64,000 bases of DNA from NCBI RefSeq assembly GCF_009617755.1, contig NZ_BGZH01000001.1, forward strand, positions 1,240,001-1,304,000, given 5' to 3'. Made by a program: the position numbers and the translations under genes. Below the pieces are notes generated by a model. The model did not search any database. It saw nothing but the letters and a program-made list of their open reading frames with translations, and was not told where the DNA came from. Below are positions 16,951 to 24,794 of the stretch, in pieces. The DNA comes from Marinobacter salsuginis. GTDB lineage: Bacteria > Pseudomonadota > Gammaproteobacteria > Pseudomonadales > Oleiphilaceae. How positions within the stretch are numbered: the stretch's first letter is position 1; every line of letters starts with the position of its first letter.

Positions 16951-17415
16951 ATGGCCAAGTGGCTGGTTAAATCAGAGCCCGCGGAATGCGGCATCGAGGA
17001 TTTCGCCAAGGCGCCAGACGGGATTATCCCGTGGGACGGCGTGCGCAACTACCAGGCCCGCAACTTTCTGGCCCGCATGGCAGAAGGCGACGAAGTCTTC
17101 CTGTACCACTCCAGCTGCAAACACATCGGAATTGCCGGTATCGTCATGGTTGTTCGCAGCGCCTATCCCGACCCCACCCAGTTTGACCCGGAATCGCCCT
17201 ACCACGATGCCAAGAGCACGAAGGAAAAGCCTCGCTGGCAGGCTGTAGACATGAAGTACGTCCGCACGCTGCCAAAGCTGATCCCGCTGGATGAGCTGAA
17301 ATCCATGGCCGGGCTCGAAAACCTGCCTCTGGTGCGCAAAGGTAACCGGCTTTCCGTCATGCCGGTGAGCGAACGGGAATGGCAGATCATCTTGCAGCAG
17401 GTTAATCAGGCCTAG
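16951..17415 (+). CDS. EVE domain protein
   Basis: Cytosolic protein of 154 residues made of a single EVE domain, a PUA-like fold expected to bind modified bases in RNA or DNA. Family marks are WLVKSEPAECGIEDF at the start, WDGVRNYQARNFL, GDEVFLYHSS and the C-terminal LVRKGNRLSVMPVSEREW. GGAGG precedes the ATG. It is flanked by a terminator upstream and a channel gene 69 bp downstream. Stand-alone EVE proteins of this size are common housekeeping genes; the ligand is unknown. Confidence 0.93.
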   Translation: MAKWLVKSEPAECGIEDFAKAPDGIIPWDGVRNYQARNFLARMAEGDEVFLYHSSCKHIGIAGIVMVVRSAYPDPTQFDPESPYHDAKSTKEKPRWQAVDMKYVRTLPKLIPLDELKSMAGLENLPLVRKGNRLSVMPVSEREWQIILQQVNQA

Positions 17416-17484
17416 TCTATCCAATTTATTCAAGGCCCTTTAGAATTCGGCCCTTCCCCGAACTATCTGGAGCCGCCGTCTGCC

Positions 17485-18306
17485 ATGTCGTCCCAATTAA
17501 GTCCCGCCTCCGGTTTCGAGAGACTCCGCCGTATTGAATCCAGCAAGGTTTTTCAGGGCGCCGTCATTACCATCATCATTTTGTCGGCGCTGACCATTGG
17601 CGCCAAAACCTATGATCTGCCCCCCCTGGTGGAGAAGTCGCTCATCGTGATGGACAACGCCATCACCCTCTTCTTCCTGGTGGAAATCCTGTTCCGTTTC
17701 GGTGTGTGTGCCAACAAAAAACGCTTTCTGTTCGACGGCTGGAACCTGTTCGATACCCTGGTGGTGATCGGCAGTCTGATTCCTCTGGATAATTCCGAAG
17801 CGGTGTTGCTGGGGCGACTGCTGAGAGTGTTCCGGGTGTTGCGCCTGGTGTCGGTGGTGCCCGAACTCAGGTTCCTGATCAACTCGCTGTTAAAAGCGAT
17901 CCCGCGCATGGGCTATATCGCCCTGCTGATGTTCATCATCTTCTACATATACGCGGCCATGGGTTCCATGTTCTTCGCCAGCGTGGACGAGGAACTGTGG
18001 GGCGACGTGGCCATAGCCATGCTGACGCTGTTCCGGGTGGCCACCTTCGAGGACTGGACGGACGTGATGTACGCCACCATGGAGCAATACCCGCTTAGCT
18101 GGATTTTCTACCTCACCTTCATTTTCCTCACAGCGTTTGTGTTCCTGAACATGATGATCGGGGCGATCCTGGAGGTTATGGGCGAGGAGCAGAACGCCAA
18201 GCAGGCCCAGAAGGCTCACGATGAGCGGGACGAGATTGCCCGCCAGCTCCAGGCAGTGCAGGTTCAGCTGGCGGAACTGACAAAGCAGGTCAGCGAAAAA
18301 CGCTGA
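17485..18306 (+). CDS. Voltage-gated cation channel (BacNav-like) with acidic filter
   Basis: One-domain six-helix ion channel of 273 residues, functional as a tetramer. S1-S3 lie at about 23-105. S4 has Arg at every third position (R111, R114, R117, R120 in GRLLRVFRVLRLV). S5 is about 141-163, then the pore helix and filter TFEDWTD at 187-193, S6 about 205-231, and a C-terminal coiled coil (about 240-268). Known sodium-selective relatives such as NavAb have TLESWSM; here Asp replaces the Ser and Met positions. That resembles engineered calcium-selective filters, so divalent permeability is an inference. It is the only gene in its unit. Confidence 0.88.
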   Translation: MSSQLSPASGFERLRRIESSKVFQGAVITIIILSALTIGAKTYDLPPLVEKSLIVMDNAITLFFLVEILFRFGVCANKKRFLFDGWNLFDTLVVIGSLIPLDNSEAVLLGRLLRVFRVLRLVSVVPELRFLINSLLKAIPRMGYIALLMFIIFYIYAAMGSMFFASVDEELWGDVAIAMLTLFRVATFEDWTDVMYATMEQYPLSWIFYLTFIFLTAFVFLNMMIGAILEVMGEEQNAKQAQKAHDERDEIARQLQAVQVQLAELTKQVSEKR

Positions 18307-18307
18307 C

Positions 18308-18679
18308 TCAGAATGGCTTAGTCATCGCCAGATGCAGAATGGCGCTCACCTGTACCAGGGCAAGTACGGCGGCTGAAATTCGAACGGGCTTGCCCAGGGT
18401 GGTCTTCAGAGCGAATACGCCGGTAATGATGTAGCCGAACAGCAACACGATCTTGGCAATCAGCCACCCGGGCATGGCCGAGGCGTAGCCGGCGACAAAA
18501 ACCAGGGAAATGGCCGCCACCAACAGAATCGTGTCGTTGATGTGGGGAATAAACCGCAGCGGGGTCTGGCGCCAGCCAGGCCGACCGACCGCGTCCAGCA
18601 GCAGCCGCAGGGCAAACAGCGTGATAGTAAGGTACGCAGTGGTCATGTGCAGGTGCTTCAGGATCATGTACGACGTCAT
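18308..18679 (-). CDS. SirB2-family membrane protein
   Basis: Small inner-membrane protein of 123 residues with four hydrophobic helices (about 10-28, 47-65, 71-92, 98-118). The N-terminal KHLHMTTAYLTITLFALR and the central PLRFIPHINDTILLVAAISL are typical of the SirB2 family, often found near haem or respiratory genes; its biochemical role is unsettled. Conserved His residues (H9, H11, H46) could ligate haem, which is inference. It converges on the channel gene with 1 bp between stops and diverges from the second nnrS gene. Confidence 0.85.
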   Translation of the reverse strand: MTSYMILKHLHMTTAYLTITLFALRLLLDAVGRPGWRQTPLRFIPHINDTILLVAAISLVFVAGYASAMPGWLIAKIVLLFGYIITGVFALKTTLGKPVRISAAVLALVQVSAILHLAMTKPF

Positions 18680-18767
18680 GGAAGTTCCCTTGTAATTGAA
18701 TGGGTTGCGCCTATTGTACGCAATCTACCTCCAAGCAGGTATGGTTAACAAAGTCGGCAGGGTTTAA

Positions 18768-18792
18768 CATATACACAAAATACATGTATATG
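18768..18792. promoter_or_regulatory. Inverted repeat CATATACA-N9-TGTATATG before nnrS
   Basis: Perfect 8-bp arms spaced 9 bp, ending 10 bp before the ATG and running into the ribosome site. Its size and AT-richness fit a dimeric regulator operator. An NO-responsive repressor such as NsrR is a candidate, but the sequence is not a clear match. Confidence 0.45.
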
Positions 18793-18802
18793 GGAGACAT
18801 CT

Positions 18803-19987
18803 ATGCGGGCCATTCCGACTTCCCCTGATCGGGCGTCTGCCAGCGTCGGTCAGTTATTTTCCTATCCATTCCGGATCTTCTTTCTGTCCATGACCGTTCT
18901 GGCTCTCGCCGCCATCCCCCTCTGGGTAATGCAGGTAAACGGAGTTATCAGCCTGCCTCTGGCGATGCCAGGATTATTCTGGCACCAACACGAAATGCTG
19001 TTCGGGTTCCTCTCGGCAGCTATCGCGGGGTTCCTGCTGACCGCCGTCTGCGTGTGGACCCAGACCGAGCGTACCCACGGATTCAGACTGGTGCTGCTAT
19101 GGGGCGTCTGGCTCGCCGGCCGTCTGTTGTTGGCAACCGGAGCAGACCTTCCATACTGGCTGGTACAGGGCGTGAACCTCGCTTTCCTGCCTCTGGTAAT
19201 GGTGGATGCCGGCTGGCGAATCTGGCATGCCCGGCAAAAAAGACAGCTGATGATCATGGTGGTGCTCGGCCTGCTCTGGCTGATGCAGATCGGCTTTGTT
19301 ACACGCCTGGACATGACCTTCAGTTACGGCGCCCTGATCATGGCCATGGCACTGATCAGCATCATCGGAGGGCGCATCTCGCCGGCATTTTCCAGCGGTT
19401 GGTTGCGCCAGCGCGGCTTCGACGGCAACGTGGTGAAAACGGTTCCTGCCCTCGATATGGCAACAATTTTCAGCCTGATTCTGCTGATGGCTTCCCTTGT
19501 CACCGGCTGGGAAACCGTTACCGGTGCGCTGGCCCTGCTGTCCGGTACGCTTATGCTGGTGCGGCTGGCAGGCTGGAAAGGCTGGCTTGTGCGTCGGGAA
19601 CCCCTGCTCTGGATTCTGCACCTGTCCATATTGTGGGTGCCCGTCGCCCTGTTTCTGCTGGCAGGCACATTGTTCGCCGGCTGGCCGTCCAACGCGTGGA
19701 GTCACGCTGCCGGAACCGGGGCGGTCGCATGCCTGATTCTGGGGGTTATTGCACGGGTGGCACTCGGCCACAGCGGCAGACCGTTGGTGTTACCAAGGGG
19801 GATGGTGCTTGCGTTCGTCGCGATTCATCTGGCCGCGCTGGTACGGGTGCTCACGGCCTTCGAAATTATCCCATGGCACCCCGGCATTGGCAGCAGCACC
19901 CTGCTCTGGCTGTTTGCTTTCGGTATGTTCCTTTACCGCTACACCGGTATCCTGGCCAGCCCCAGACCGGATGGCCGCGAAGGCTGA
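18803..19987 (+). CDS. nnrS: NnrS family protein, second copy
   Basis: Polytopic inner-membrane protein of 394 residues, about twelve helices. Family marks are FSYPFRIFFLSMTVLALAAI, the His motif FWHQHEMLFGFLSAAIAGF, IIGGRISPAF and the late ARVALGHSGRP. It is closer to the canonical NnrS (haem- and copper-containing, NO tolerance) than the first copy, which has GHGHELIFGF at the His motif. GGGAG precedes the ATG, inside the end of an inverted repeat. It converges with the SRPBCC gene (13 bp gap), whose promoter carries a perfect FNR box. Confidence 0.93.
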   Translation: MRAIPTSPDRASASVGQLFSYPFRIFFLSMTVLALAAIPLWVMQVNGVISLPLAMPGLFWHQHEMLFGFLSAAIAGFLLTAVCVWTQTERTHGFRLVLLWGVWLAGRLLLATGADLPYWLVQGVNLAFLPLVMVDAGWRIWHARQKRQLMIMVVLGLLWLMQIGFVTRLDMTFSYGALIMAMALISIIGGRISPAFSSGWLRQRGFDGNVVKTVPALDMATIFSLILLMASLVTGWETVTGALALLSGTLMLVRLAGWKGWLVRREPLLWILHLSILWVPVALFLLAGTLFAGWPSNAWSHAAGTGAVACLILGVIARVALGHSGRPLVLPRGMVLAFVAIHLAALVRVLTAFEIIPWHPGIGSSTLLWLFAFGMFLYRYTGILASPRPDGREG

Positions 19988-20000
19988 AACCGCTGGCTGG

Positions 20001-20516
20001 TCAGGCGGCTAACTCCTGCCTGACCAGCAACTCGAACCTTGCCCTCGCCTGGCGAAACCGGCTCGCCGGGAAGTGGATACTGATCCCTTCCAGGGCCGCC
20101 AGTAGCATTTCAAGGTGCGCATCCCAGCCCGCGCACGCAATGGGCACCAGTTCATCATCGGGCAGCAGTAATGTCAGCGACAGACGGGTTCCCTCGTCGA
20201 TGGGCTCAAGCTCCCATACCAACGGCCGCTCGGCGGAATCGCCGGAACTCCAGGAATAGGCCAGGCGACGATTGGGCTGGCAATCCGTCACGCGGCAATC
20301 GATCGGCATACCGCTGTGACCGAAATCAAGCTGAACCCGACCGCCCGGCCGGGCGTCGAGTGTGCCAGGAGCCAACCACTCTGCCAGACACACCGAGTCG
20401 GTGAGCATTTCCCAGACGCGTTCCGGCAAATGCCCGGTCTCTCTTTCCAGACATACCATGACCCGGTCACCCTTGCGCCGGATCTTGCCTTCGATGGTTT
20501 CCTCATACCCGGACAT
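20001..20516 (-). CDS. SRPBCC (AHSA1-like) domain protein
   Basis: Cytosolic protein of 171 residues with the START/AHSA1-like fold: ERVWEMLTDSVCLAEWLAPG at the first helices, GGRVQLDFGHSGMPIDCRV over the central strands, TRLSLTLLLP and a C-terminal helix with WDAHLEMLLAALEG. Such proteins bind hydrophobic ligands or act as co-chaperones; none can be named here. GGAGGA precedes the ATG. What stands out is its control: a perfect FNR/ANR box sits at the class II distance from a good -10, and the convergent neighbour is nnrS. It may belong to the low-oxygen or nitrogen-oxide response. Confidence 0.85.
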   Translation of the reverse strand: MSGYEETIEGKIRRKGDRVMVCLERETGHLPERVWEMLTDSVCLAEWLAPGTLDARPGGRVQLDFGHSGMPIDCRVTDCQPNRRLAYSWSSGDSAERPLVWELEPIDEGTRLSLTLLLPDDELVPIACAGWDAHLEMLLAALEGISIHFPASRFRQARARFELLVRQELAA

Positions 20517-20570
20517 ACGATGTCCTCCTCAGTTTCGACTCTCCGGATTTCGCAAAACGGACTCTGGATG

Positions 20571-20612
20571 ATTGTATTCGCGGGCACGTGCATCCACCTT
20601 GATGACCATCAA
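20571..20612 (-). promoter_or_regulatory. Class II FNR/ANR promoter of the SRPBCC gene
   Basis: TTGATGACCATCAA at 20599-20612 is a perfect match to TTGAT-N4-ATCAA. On the minus strand a -10 TACAAT (20576 to 20571) predicts a start at 20564, placing the box centre (20605.5) at exactly -41.5. The rest of the 220-bp gap before fabA shows nothing else clear. Confidence 0.82.
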
Positions 20613-20736
20613 ACGGGTGGGAACAGAAGTAAGGCGGGAACTTCAAACGGGCAATCATCCACTAAAGGTCAATAGCTCCTCGTGAAATTCGAGCTAAAGT
20701 ATGAGGAAATCATTTTGTAACAGAGACACTGGCACT

Positions 20737-21246
20737 ATGAACCCGGATCATTTTGATAAAGAAGACCTGATCAAATGCGGCCATGGCGAGCTCTTCCCTG
20801 GCTCCATGCGTCTGCCCATCAACGAGATGCTGATGTTCGACCGCGTCACGCATATCGCAGACGACGACGGCCTCTACGGCAAGGGCAGCCTGGTAGCGGA
20901 GCTCGACATCAATCCGGACCTGTGGTTTTTCAAGGTACACTTCGTTGATGATCCCGTAATGCCCGGTTGTCTTGGCCTGGATGCCATGTGGCAGCTGGTT
21001 GGCTTCTTCCTGGCCTGGGGTGGCGGTGAAGGCAAGGGGCGCGCACTGGGCGCCGGCGAAGTGAAGTTTACCGGCCAGGTGCTGCCCACAGCCAAGAAGG
21101 TCACTTACCACCTGGATCTGAAGCGTGTGATCAGGCGCAAGCTGACCATGGCAATCGCTGACGGCCGGATGGAAGTAGACGGCCGGGAAATCTACACAGC
21201 CAAAGACCTGCGGGTTGGCATGTTCACTTCGACCGATGATTTTTAG
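20737..21246 (+). CDS. fabA: 3-hydroxydecanoyl-ACP dehydratase/isomerase FabA
   Basis: Bifunctional dehydratase/isomerase that introduces the cis double bond in type II fatty acid synthesis. The 169-residue hot-dog protein has the catalytic H68 in [12 protein letters not shown] and D82 in [13 protein letters not shown]. The ATG was chosen 12 codons inside the longest frame because FabA of this length begins just before the [13 protein letters not shown] segment. It is followed 11 bp later by fabB, the usual operon for unsaturated fatty acid synthesis. No FadR- or FabR-like operator could be recognised upstream. Confidence 0.97.
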   Translation: MNPDHFDKEDLIKCGHGELFPGSMRLPINEMLMFDRVTHIADDDGLYGKGSLVAELDINPDLWFFKVHFVDDPVMPGCLGLDAMWQLVGFFLAWGGGEGKGRALGAGEVKFTGQVLPTAKKVTYHLDLKRVIRRKLTMAIADGRMEVDGREIYTAKDLRVGMFTSTDDF

Positions 21247-21257
21247 GAGTTAACAGG

Positions 21258-22469
21258 ATGCGTCGTGTTGTAATCACCGGTATGGGCATCGTTTCCAGCC
21301 TTGGTACCAACCAGAAGGAAGTCGCCCAGTCCCTCAAGGAATCCCGTTCCGGCATAGGCTTCAGCGAAGAAGCCCGGGATAACGGTCTGCGCAGCCACAT
21401 CTGCGGCCAGATCAACCTGAACCTACCGGAATTGATTGACCGTAAACTGTGGCGCTTCATGTGCCCGGCTTCCGGCTATACCTACCTGGCCATGCGCGAG
21501 GCTATCGAACAGGCCGGGCTGACCGACGAACACATCAAGGCCGATACCACCGGCATTATCTTCGGTCAGGGTGGCGCGTCGACGGTTGAGCTGCTGGATT
21601 CCATCGACACACATCGCGACCGCGGCATCCGCCGTGTTGGCCCTTATCGCGTGCCGCGCACCATGGGCAGCGCGATCAACGCGTCACTGGCAACCGGGTT
21701 TGGTATTCGCGGCATTAACTACGGCATTACCTCTGCCTGCGCCACCAGCGCGCATTCCATCGGCCATGCCGCCGACCTGATTGCGCTCGGACGCCAGGAT
21801 GTGATGTTTGCCGGCGGCGGTGAGGATATCCATTGGACCCTGAGCCTGCTGTTTGATGCCATGGGTGCTCTGTCGACGAAATACAACGACACGCCCGAGC
21901 TGGCTTCACGCACCTATGACGCAAACCGGGATGGCTTTGTCATCTCTGGAGGCGGCGGCGTGCTGGCACTTGAGGCCCTGGAACACGCCGAGGCCCGTGG
22001 CGCAAATATCCTGGCGGAACTGGTCGGCTTTGGTGCCACCTCAGACGGCGCGGATATGGTCGCCCCGAGTGGCGAAGGCGCAGTGCGGTGCATGAAGCAG
22101 GCCATGAAAAACCTGGATGGCGAAATCAGCTACATCAATACCCACGGCACCAGCACACCGGCCGGTGATGTAACCGAGCTGAAAGCGCTGAAGGAAACAT
22201 TTGGCGACAAGATTCCGCCGCTGAGCTCTACGAAGCCCCTGTGTGGTCACGCCCTGGGTGCCGCCGGCGTGCACGAAGCCATTTACAGCCTGATCATGCA
22301 GCGTGAAGGTTTCATTGCGCCGTCTGCCAACATCCAGACACTCGACGAAGGCGCAGAAGGTTATCCAATTGTCCGTGAGCGCATGGACAACCAGAACCTC
22401 GACCTGGTGATGAGCAACAGCTTTGGCTTTGGCGGTACCAACGCCACGCTGGTGTTCAAGAAAGTCTGA
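21258..22469 (+). CDS. fabB: 3-ketoacyl-ACP synthase I FabB
   Basis: Condensing enzyme (KAS I) that elongates unsaturated acyl-ACP with malonyl-ACP. Its 403 residues contain the thiolase-fold Cys-His-His triad: C161 ([10 protein letters not shown]), His in [12 protein letters not shown] (about 296) and His in [12 protein letters not shown] (about 331), plus the C-terminal [14 protein letters not shown] loop. A ribosome site (TAGGAG) follows the fabA stop. It acts with FabA to set membrane unsaturation. It converges with the AraC-type gene (6 bp gap). Confidence 0.97.
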   Translation: MRRVVITGMGIVSSLGTNQKEVAQSLKESRSGIGFSEEARDNGLRSHICGQINLNLPELIDRKLWRFMCPASGYTYLAMREAIEQAGLTDEHIKADTTGIIFGQGGASTVELLDSIDTHRDRGIRRVGPYRVPRTMGSAINASLATGFGIRGINYGITSACATSAHSIGHAADLIALGRQDVMFAGGGEDIHWTLSLLFDAMGALSTKYNDTPELASRTYDANRDGFVISGGGGVLALEALEHAEARGANILAELVGFGATSDGADMVAPSGEGAVRCMKQAMKNLDGEISYINTHGTSTPAGDVTELKALKETFGDKIPPLSSTKPLCGHALGAAGVHEAIYSLIMQREGFIAPSANIQTLDEGAEGYPIVRERMDNQNLDLVMSNSFGFGGTNATLVFKKV

Positions 22470-22475
22470 GCCTGA

Positions 22476-22832
22476 TCAGGAAAGCCTTACAGAGCGGTAT
22501 TCAGCCGGGGATGTCCCCATCCAGCGCTTGAAAGCCCGGCTGAATGCGCTCAACTCCGAAAACCCGAGCTGCTCGGCAATTTCCACCAGCGGCTTGGTCC
22601 TATCCTGCATATAAGTCAGCGCCTGCCGACGCCGAACATCTTCAAGCAGACGTGCGAATGTCAGCCCTTCACGCTTCAGTTTCTTGTGCAGCGTGTAACG
22701 GCTCATATGCAGCTGCGACGCCACGACTTCCACACCAACCTTGCCACGGGCAAGCTGAACACTGATCAGGGAACTGACCCTGACACTCAGCGAAGCCCGC
22801 GCCACCTCTGGCGTCAGAGGCTTTGATGCCAT
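22476..22832 (-). CDS. Stand-alone AraC-type helix-turn-helix protein
   Basis: Protein of 118 residues that consists only of the two-HTH AraC DNA-binding domain (VEVVASQLHMSRYTLHKKLK and LVEIAEQLGFSELSAFSRAFKRW), ending in TSPAEYR. Its sequence resembles the C-terminal half of OruR/ArgR-type AraC regulators of about 340 residues. No upstream remnant of a sensing domain is seen, and a strong AAGGAGGAG precedes the ATG. It is therefore more likely a SoxS-like one-domain regulator than a broken gene. Closeness to fabAB suggests, without proving, a lipid-related target. Confidence 0.78.
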   Translation of the reverse strand: MASKPLTPEVARASLSVRVSSLISVQLARGKVGVEVVASQLHMSRYTLHKKLKREGLTFARLLEDVRRRQALTYMQDRTKPLVEIAEQLGFSELSAFSRAFKRWMGTSPAEYRSVRLS

Positions 22833-22918
22833 CTGGAACTCCTCCTTTGCAACGCATCGGCTCGAAATACCGGAACCGTGAGCGTACACATGTTAGCCGA
22901 AAACAATCAATACGACCT

Positions 22919-22960
22919 TTGAGCAGGATCAAGGGAACATCCGACCGCATACGGAATAAT
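22919..22960 (+). promoter_or_regulatory. Class II FNR/ANR promoter of trhP
   Basis: TTGAGCAGGATCAA (22919-22932) matches 9 of 10 consensus positions. A -10 AATAAT at 22955-22960 predicts a start at about 22967, placing the box centre (22925.5) at exactly -41.5, the class II FNR activation distance. The coding start lies 24 bp beyond. Confidence 0.75.
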
Positions 22961-22990
22961 GCCCCGCTTTCAGAATCCCCCGGAGCCACT

Positions 22991-24316
22991 ATGAACACCC
23001 CGGAACTGCTCGCCCCCGCGGGCACCCCCGAACACCTGGAAACGGCCTTTGCCTACGGCGCCGACGCGGTCTACGCAGGCCAGCCACGCTACTCGCTGAG
23101 AGTAAGAAACAACAGTTTCAAAGACGTTGCAGCCCTGGGCGCCGGCATTGAACGGGCCCACGAACTGGGCAAACAGTTCTACCTTGTCTCCAACATAGCA
23201 CCTCACAACGACAAGGTGCGCTCCTACCTCAGGGATCTGGAACCGGTACTGGAGCAAAAACCCGATGCCCTGATCATGTCGGATCCCGGCCTGATCATGC
23301 TGGTGCGGGAAAAATGGCCAGACCAGCCTATCCATCTCTCGGTACAGGCCAACGCGGTGAACTGGGCTACCGTAGAATTCTGGCGCCGACAGGGCATCAG
23401 CCGGGTCATCCTCTCCCGGGAACTGGCACTGAATGAGATTCGCGAGATCCGCGATCGGGTGCCGGAAATGGAACTGGAAGTCTTCGTGCACGGCGCCCTG
23501 TGCATGGCCTATTCGGGCCGCTGCTTGCTCTCGGGTTACATGAATCACCGGGACGCCAACCAGGGCGCCTGCACCAACGCCTGCCGCTGGAATTACAAAC
23601 AGGTACAGCACGGCCACGACCAGACCGGCGACCTGATTGCCACCTGTGGCAGCAGCGACGTACAGGAAATGACGCCGAAAGAAATCCTGCTGGAAGAACC
23701 CAACCGCCCGGGCAGCTTCATTCCCGCCTACGAGGATGAGCACGGCACCTACATCATGAACTCAAAGGATTTGAGAGCCGTTCAGCACGTCGCCGAACTG
23801 GCAAAGATGGGCGTCCACTCCCTGAAAATCGAGGGCCGCACAAAAAGTACCTACTACGTGGCCCGCACCACCCAGGTCTACCGCCGCGCCATCGACGAGG
23901 CGATGCAGGGCAAGCCCTTCGACATGAACCTGATGGACGAACTGGAAGCCCTCTCCAACCGCGGCTACACCGAAGGCTTCCTCCGCCGCCACATGCCCCG
24001 CGAGTACCAGACCTACGAACAGGGCTCCTCATTCCTCGGCACCCAGCAGGTGGTTGGAACCATCACCGATACCGACGACCAATGGCTGACCATTGATGTG
24101 AAAAACAAATTCGCCCCGGGCGATCACCTCGAACTGATCAGCCCGGCCGGCAACATCCAGTTTTCCGCCAGCATCATGGAAAACCGAAACGGCCAGGCCA
24201 TGGACTACGCCCCAGGCAGCGGGCATATCGTTCGTATTCCGAAACCGGCTGATCTTCCAGAAACTCTGGAGCACAGCTACCTAACCAGAATCTTGCCCTC
24301 GGCGCATAGCAATTAG
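22991..24316 (+). CDS. trhP: Peptidase U32-family tRNA hydroxylation protein TrhP (YegQ)
   Basis: Homologue of E. coli YegQ/TrhP, 441 residues, which with prephenate and Fe-S enzymes makes 5-hydroxyuridine at tRNA position 34 by the oxygen-independent route. U32 signatures are evident: ELLAPAGTPEHLETAFAYGA, YAGQPRYSLRVRNN, EVFVHGALCMAYSGRCLLSG and CTNACRWNYKQ, with Cys residues suited to Fe-S binding. SLKIEGRTKSTYYVARTTQV closes the barrel domain. The start follows CCGGAGCC; a longer frame upstream would read through the promoter. The FNR-type promoter fits an oxygen-independent enzyme well. Confidence 0.93.
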   Translation: MNTPELLAPAGTPEHLETAFAYGADAVYAGQPRYSLRVRNNSFKDVAALGAGIERAHELGKQFYLVSNIAPHNDKVRSYLRDLEPVLEQKPDALIMSDPGLIMLVREKWPDQPIHLSVQANAVNWATVEFWRRQGISRVILSRELALNEIREIRDRVPEMELEVFVHGALCMAYSGRCLLSGYMNHRDANQGACTNACRWNYKQVQHGHDQTGDLIATCGSSDVQEMTPKEILLEEPNRPGSFIPAYEDEHGTYIMNSKDLRAVQHVAELAKMGVHSLKIEGRTKSTYYVARTTQVYRRAIDEAMQGKPFDMNLMDELEALSNRGYTEGFLRRHMPREYQTYEQGSSFLGTQQVVGTITDTDDQWLTIDVKNKFAPGDHLELISPAGNIQFSASIMENRNGQAMDYAPGSGHIVRIPKPADLPETLEHSYLTRILPSAHSN

Positions 24317-24324
24317 TCTGAGGA

Positions 24325-24429
24325 GGGGTGAGCGGGAAGCCTCCCCAGACTGTGTGTTGCCAGGGATGGCAACACCAAGCCCCCATGGATGGGTTCACGG
24401 CGTGTCTGGGGAGGCTTCCCGCTCACCCC
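24325..24429 (-). repeat. Three-stem structured repeat, copy 1
   Basis: Perfect 26-bp outer arms (24325-24350 and 24404-24429) enclose a 53-nt loop. In the loop is a 9-bp hairpin (GTGTTGCCA/TGGCAACAC, 24354-24375) and a 5-bp hairpin (CCCAT/ATGGG, 24382-24393). Read on the minus strand the loop starts ACGCCGTGAA and keeps TCCATG, GCTTG and CATCCCTG at the positions where copy 2 has near-identical words. Copy 2 is at 26280-26371. The element sits in the trhP-sufB gap. Confidence 0.85.
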
Positions 24430-24544
24430 GCCCTGCACTCACCTCAAAAACCTCAGTCCTACAAGAACCAGGCTATCAGCCTCATTACCACCCCCTTAGT
24501 GCCCCATAGGCCGATTAAGGTATAATCACCCCACGCACAAATTA
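24430..24544. other. Intergenic stretch with no recognised feature
   Basis: Part of the 478-bp gap between trhP and sufB. A TATAAT at 24521-24526 has no convincing -35. No Rrf2/IscR gene is present here. Confidence 0.5.
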
Positions 24545-24577
24545 ATACCTGACTATTTTACTCTGGTATTGTATAAT
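24545..24577 (+). promoter_or_regulatory. suf promoter with IscR type 1-like operator
   Basis: -35 CTGACT (24549-24554), 17-bp spacer, -10 TATAAT (24572-24577). The overlapping 25-mer at 24545-24569 matches the IscR type 1 pattern at 23 of 25 positions: ATACCTGACT, then ATTTT, then ACTCTGGTAT. The operator covers the -35 region, as expected for repression by [2Fe-2S]-IscR. The leader to sufB is about 210 nt and holds no supported gene. Confidence 0.75.
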
Positions 24578-24794
24578 CGCTCGCCAGAAGCGATGGATCC
24601 AGGCTGCTTTTTTGCTCAGTTACCGGCGACAGCATGGGCAATCCGTCATCCAAAAAGCGATTGCAGGGCGTACTCACAGGACGAGCGACCACTGCAACAC
24701 ACAAACTGATGATATCCGATCGGCAACCCATCCTTGAGGCTGCCGGCGACACCAAGGGCGAAAGCCCGCGATGAGAGAATACGGAGCGACGATC

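Noticed and set aside
24521..24526. Second TATAAT upstream of sufB
   Set aside because: No acceptable -35 at 16-18 bp; the promoter at 24549-24577 is far better.
24592..24773. Possible short genes of 38 and 46 codons before sufB
   Set aside because: No ribosome site or family pattern, and no sign of an IscR-type N-terminus; treated as leader sequence.
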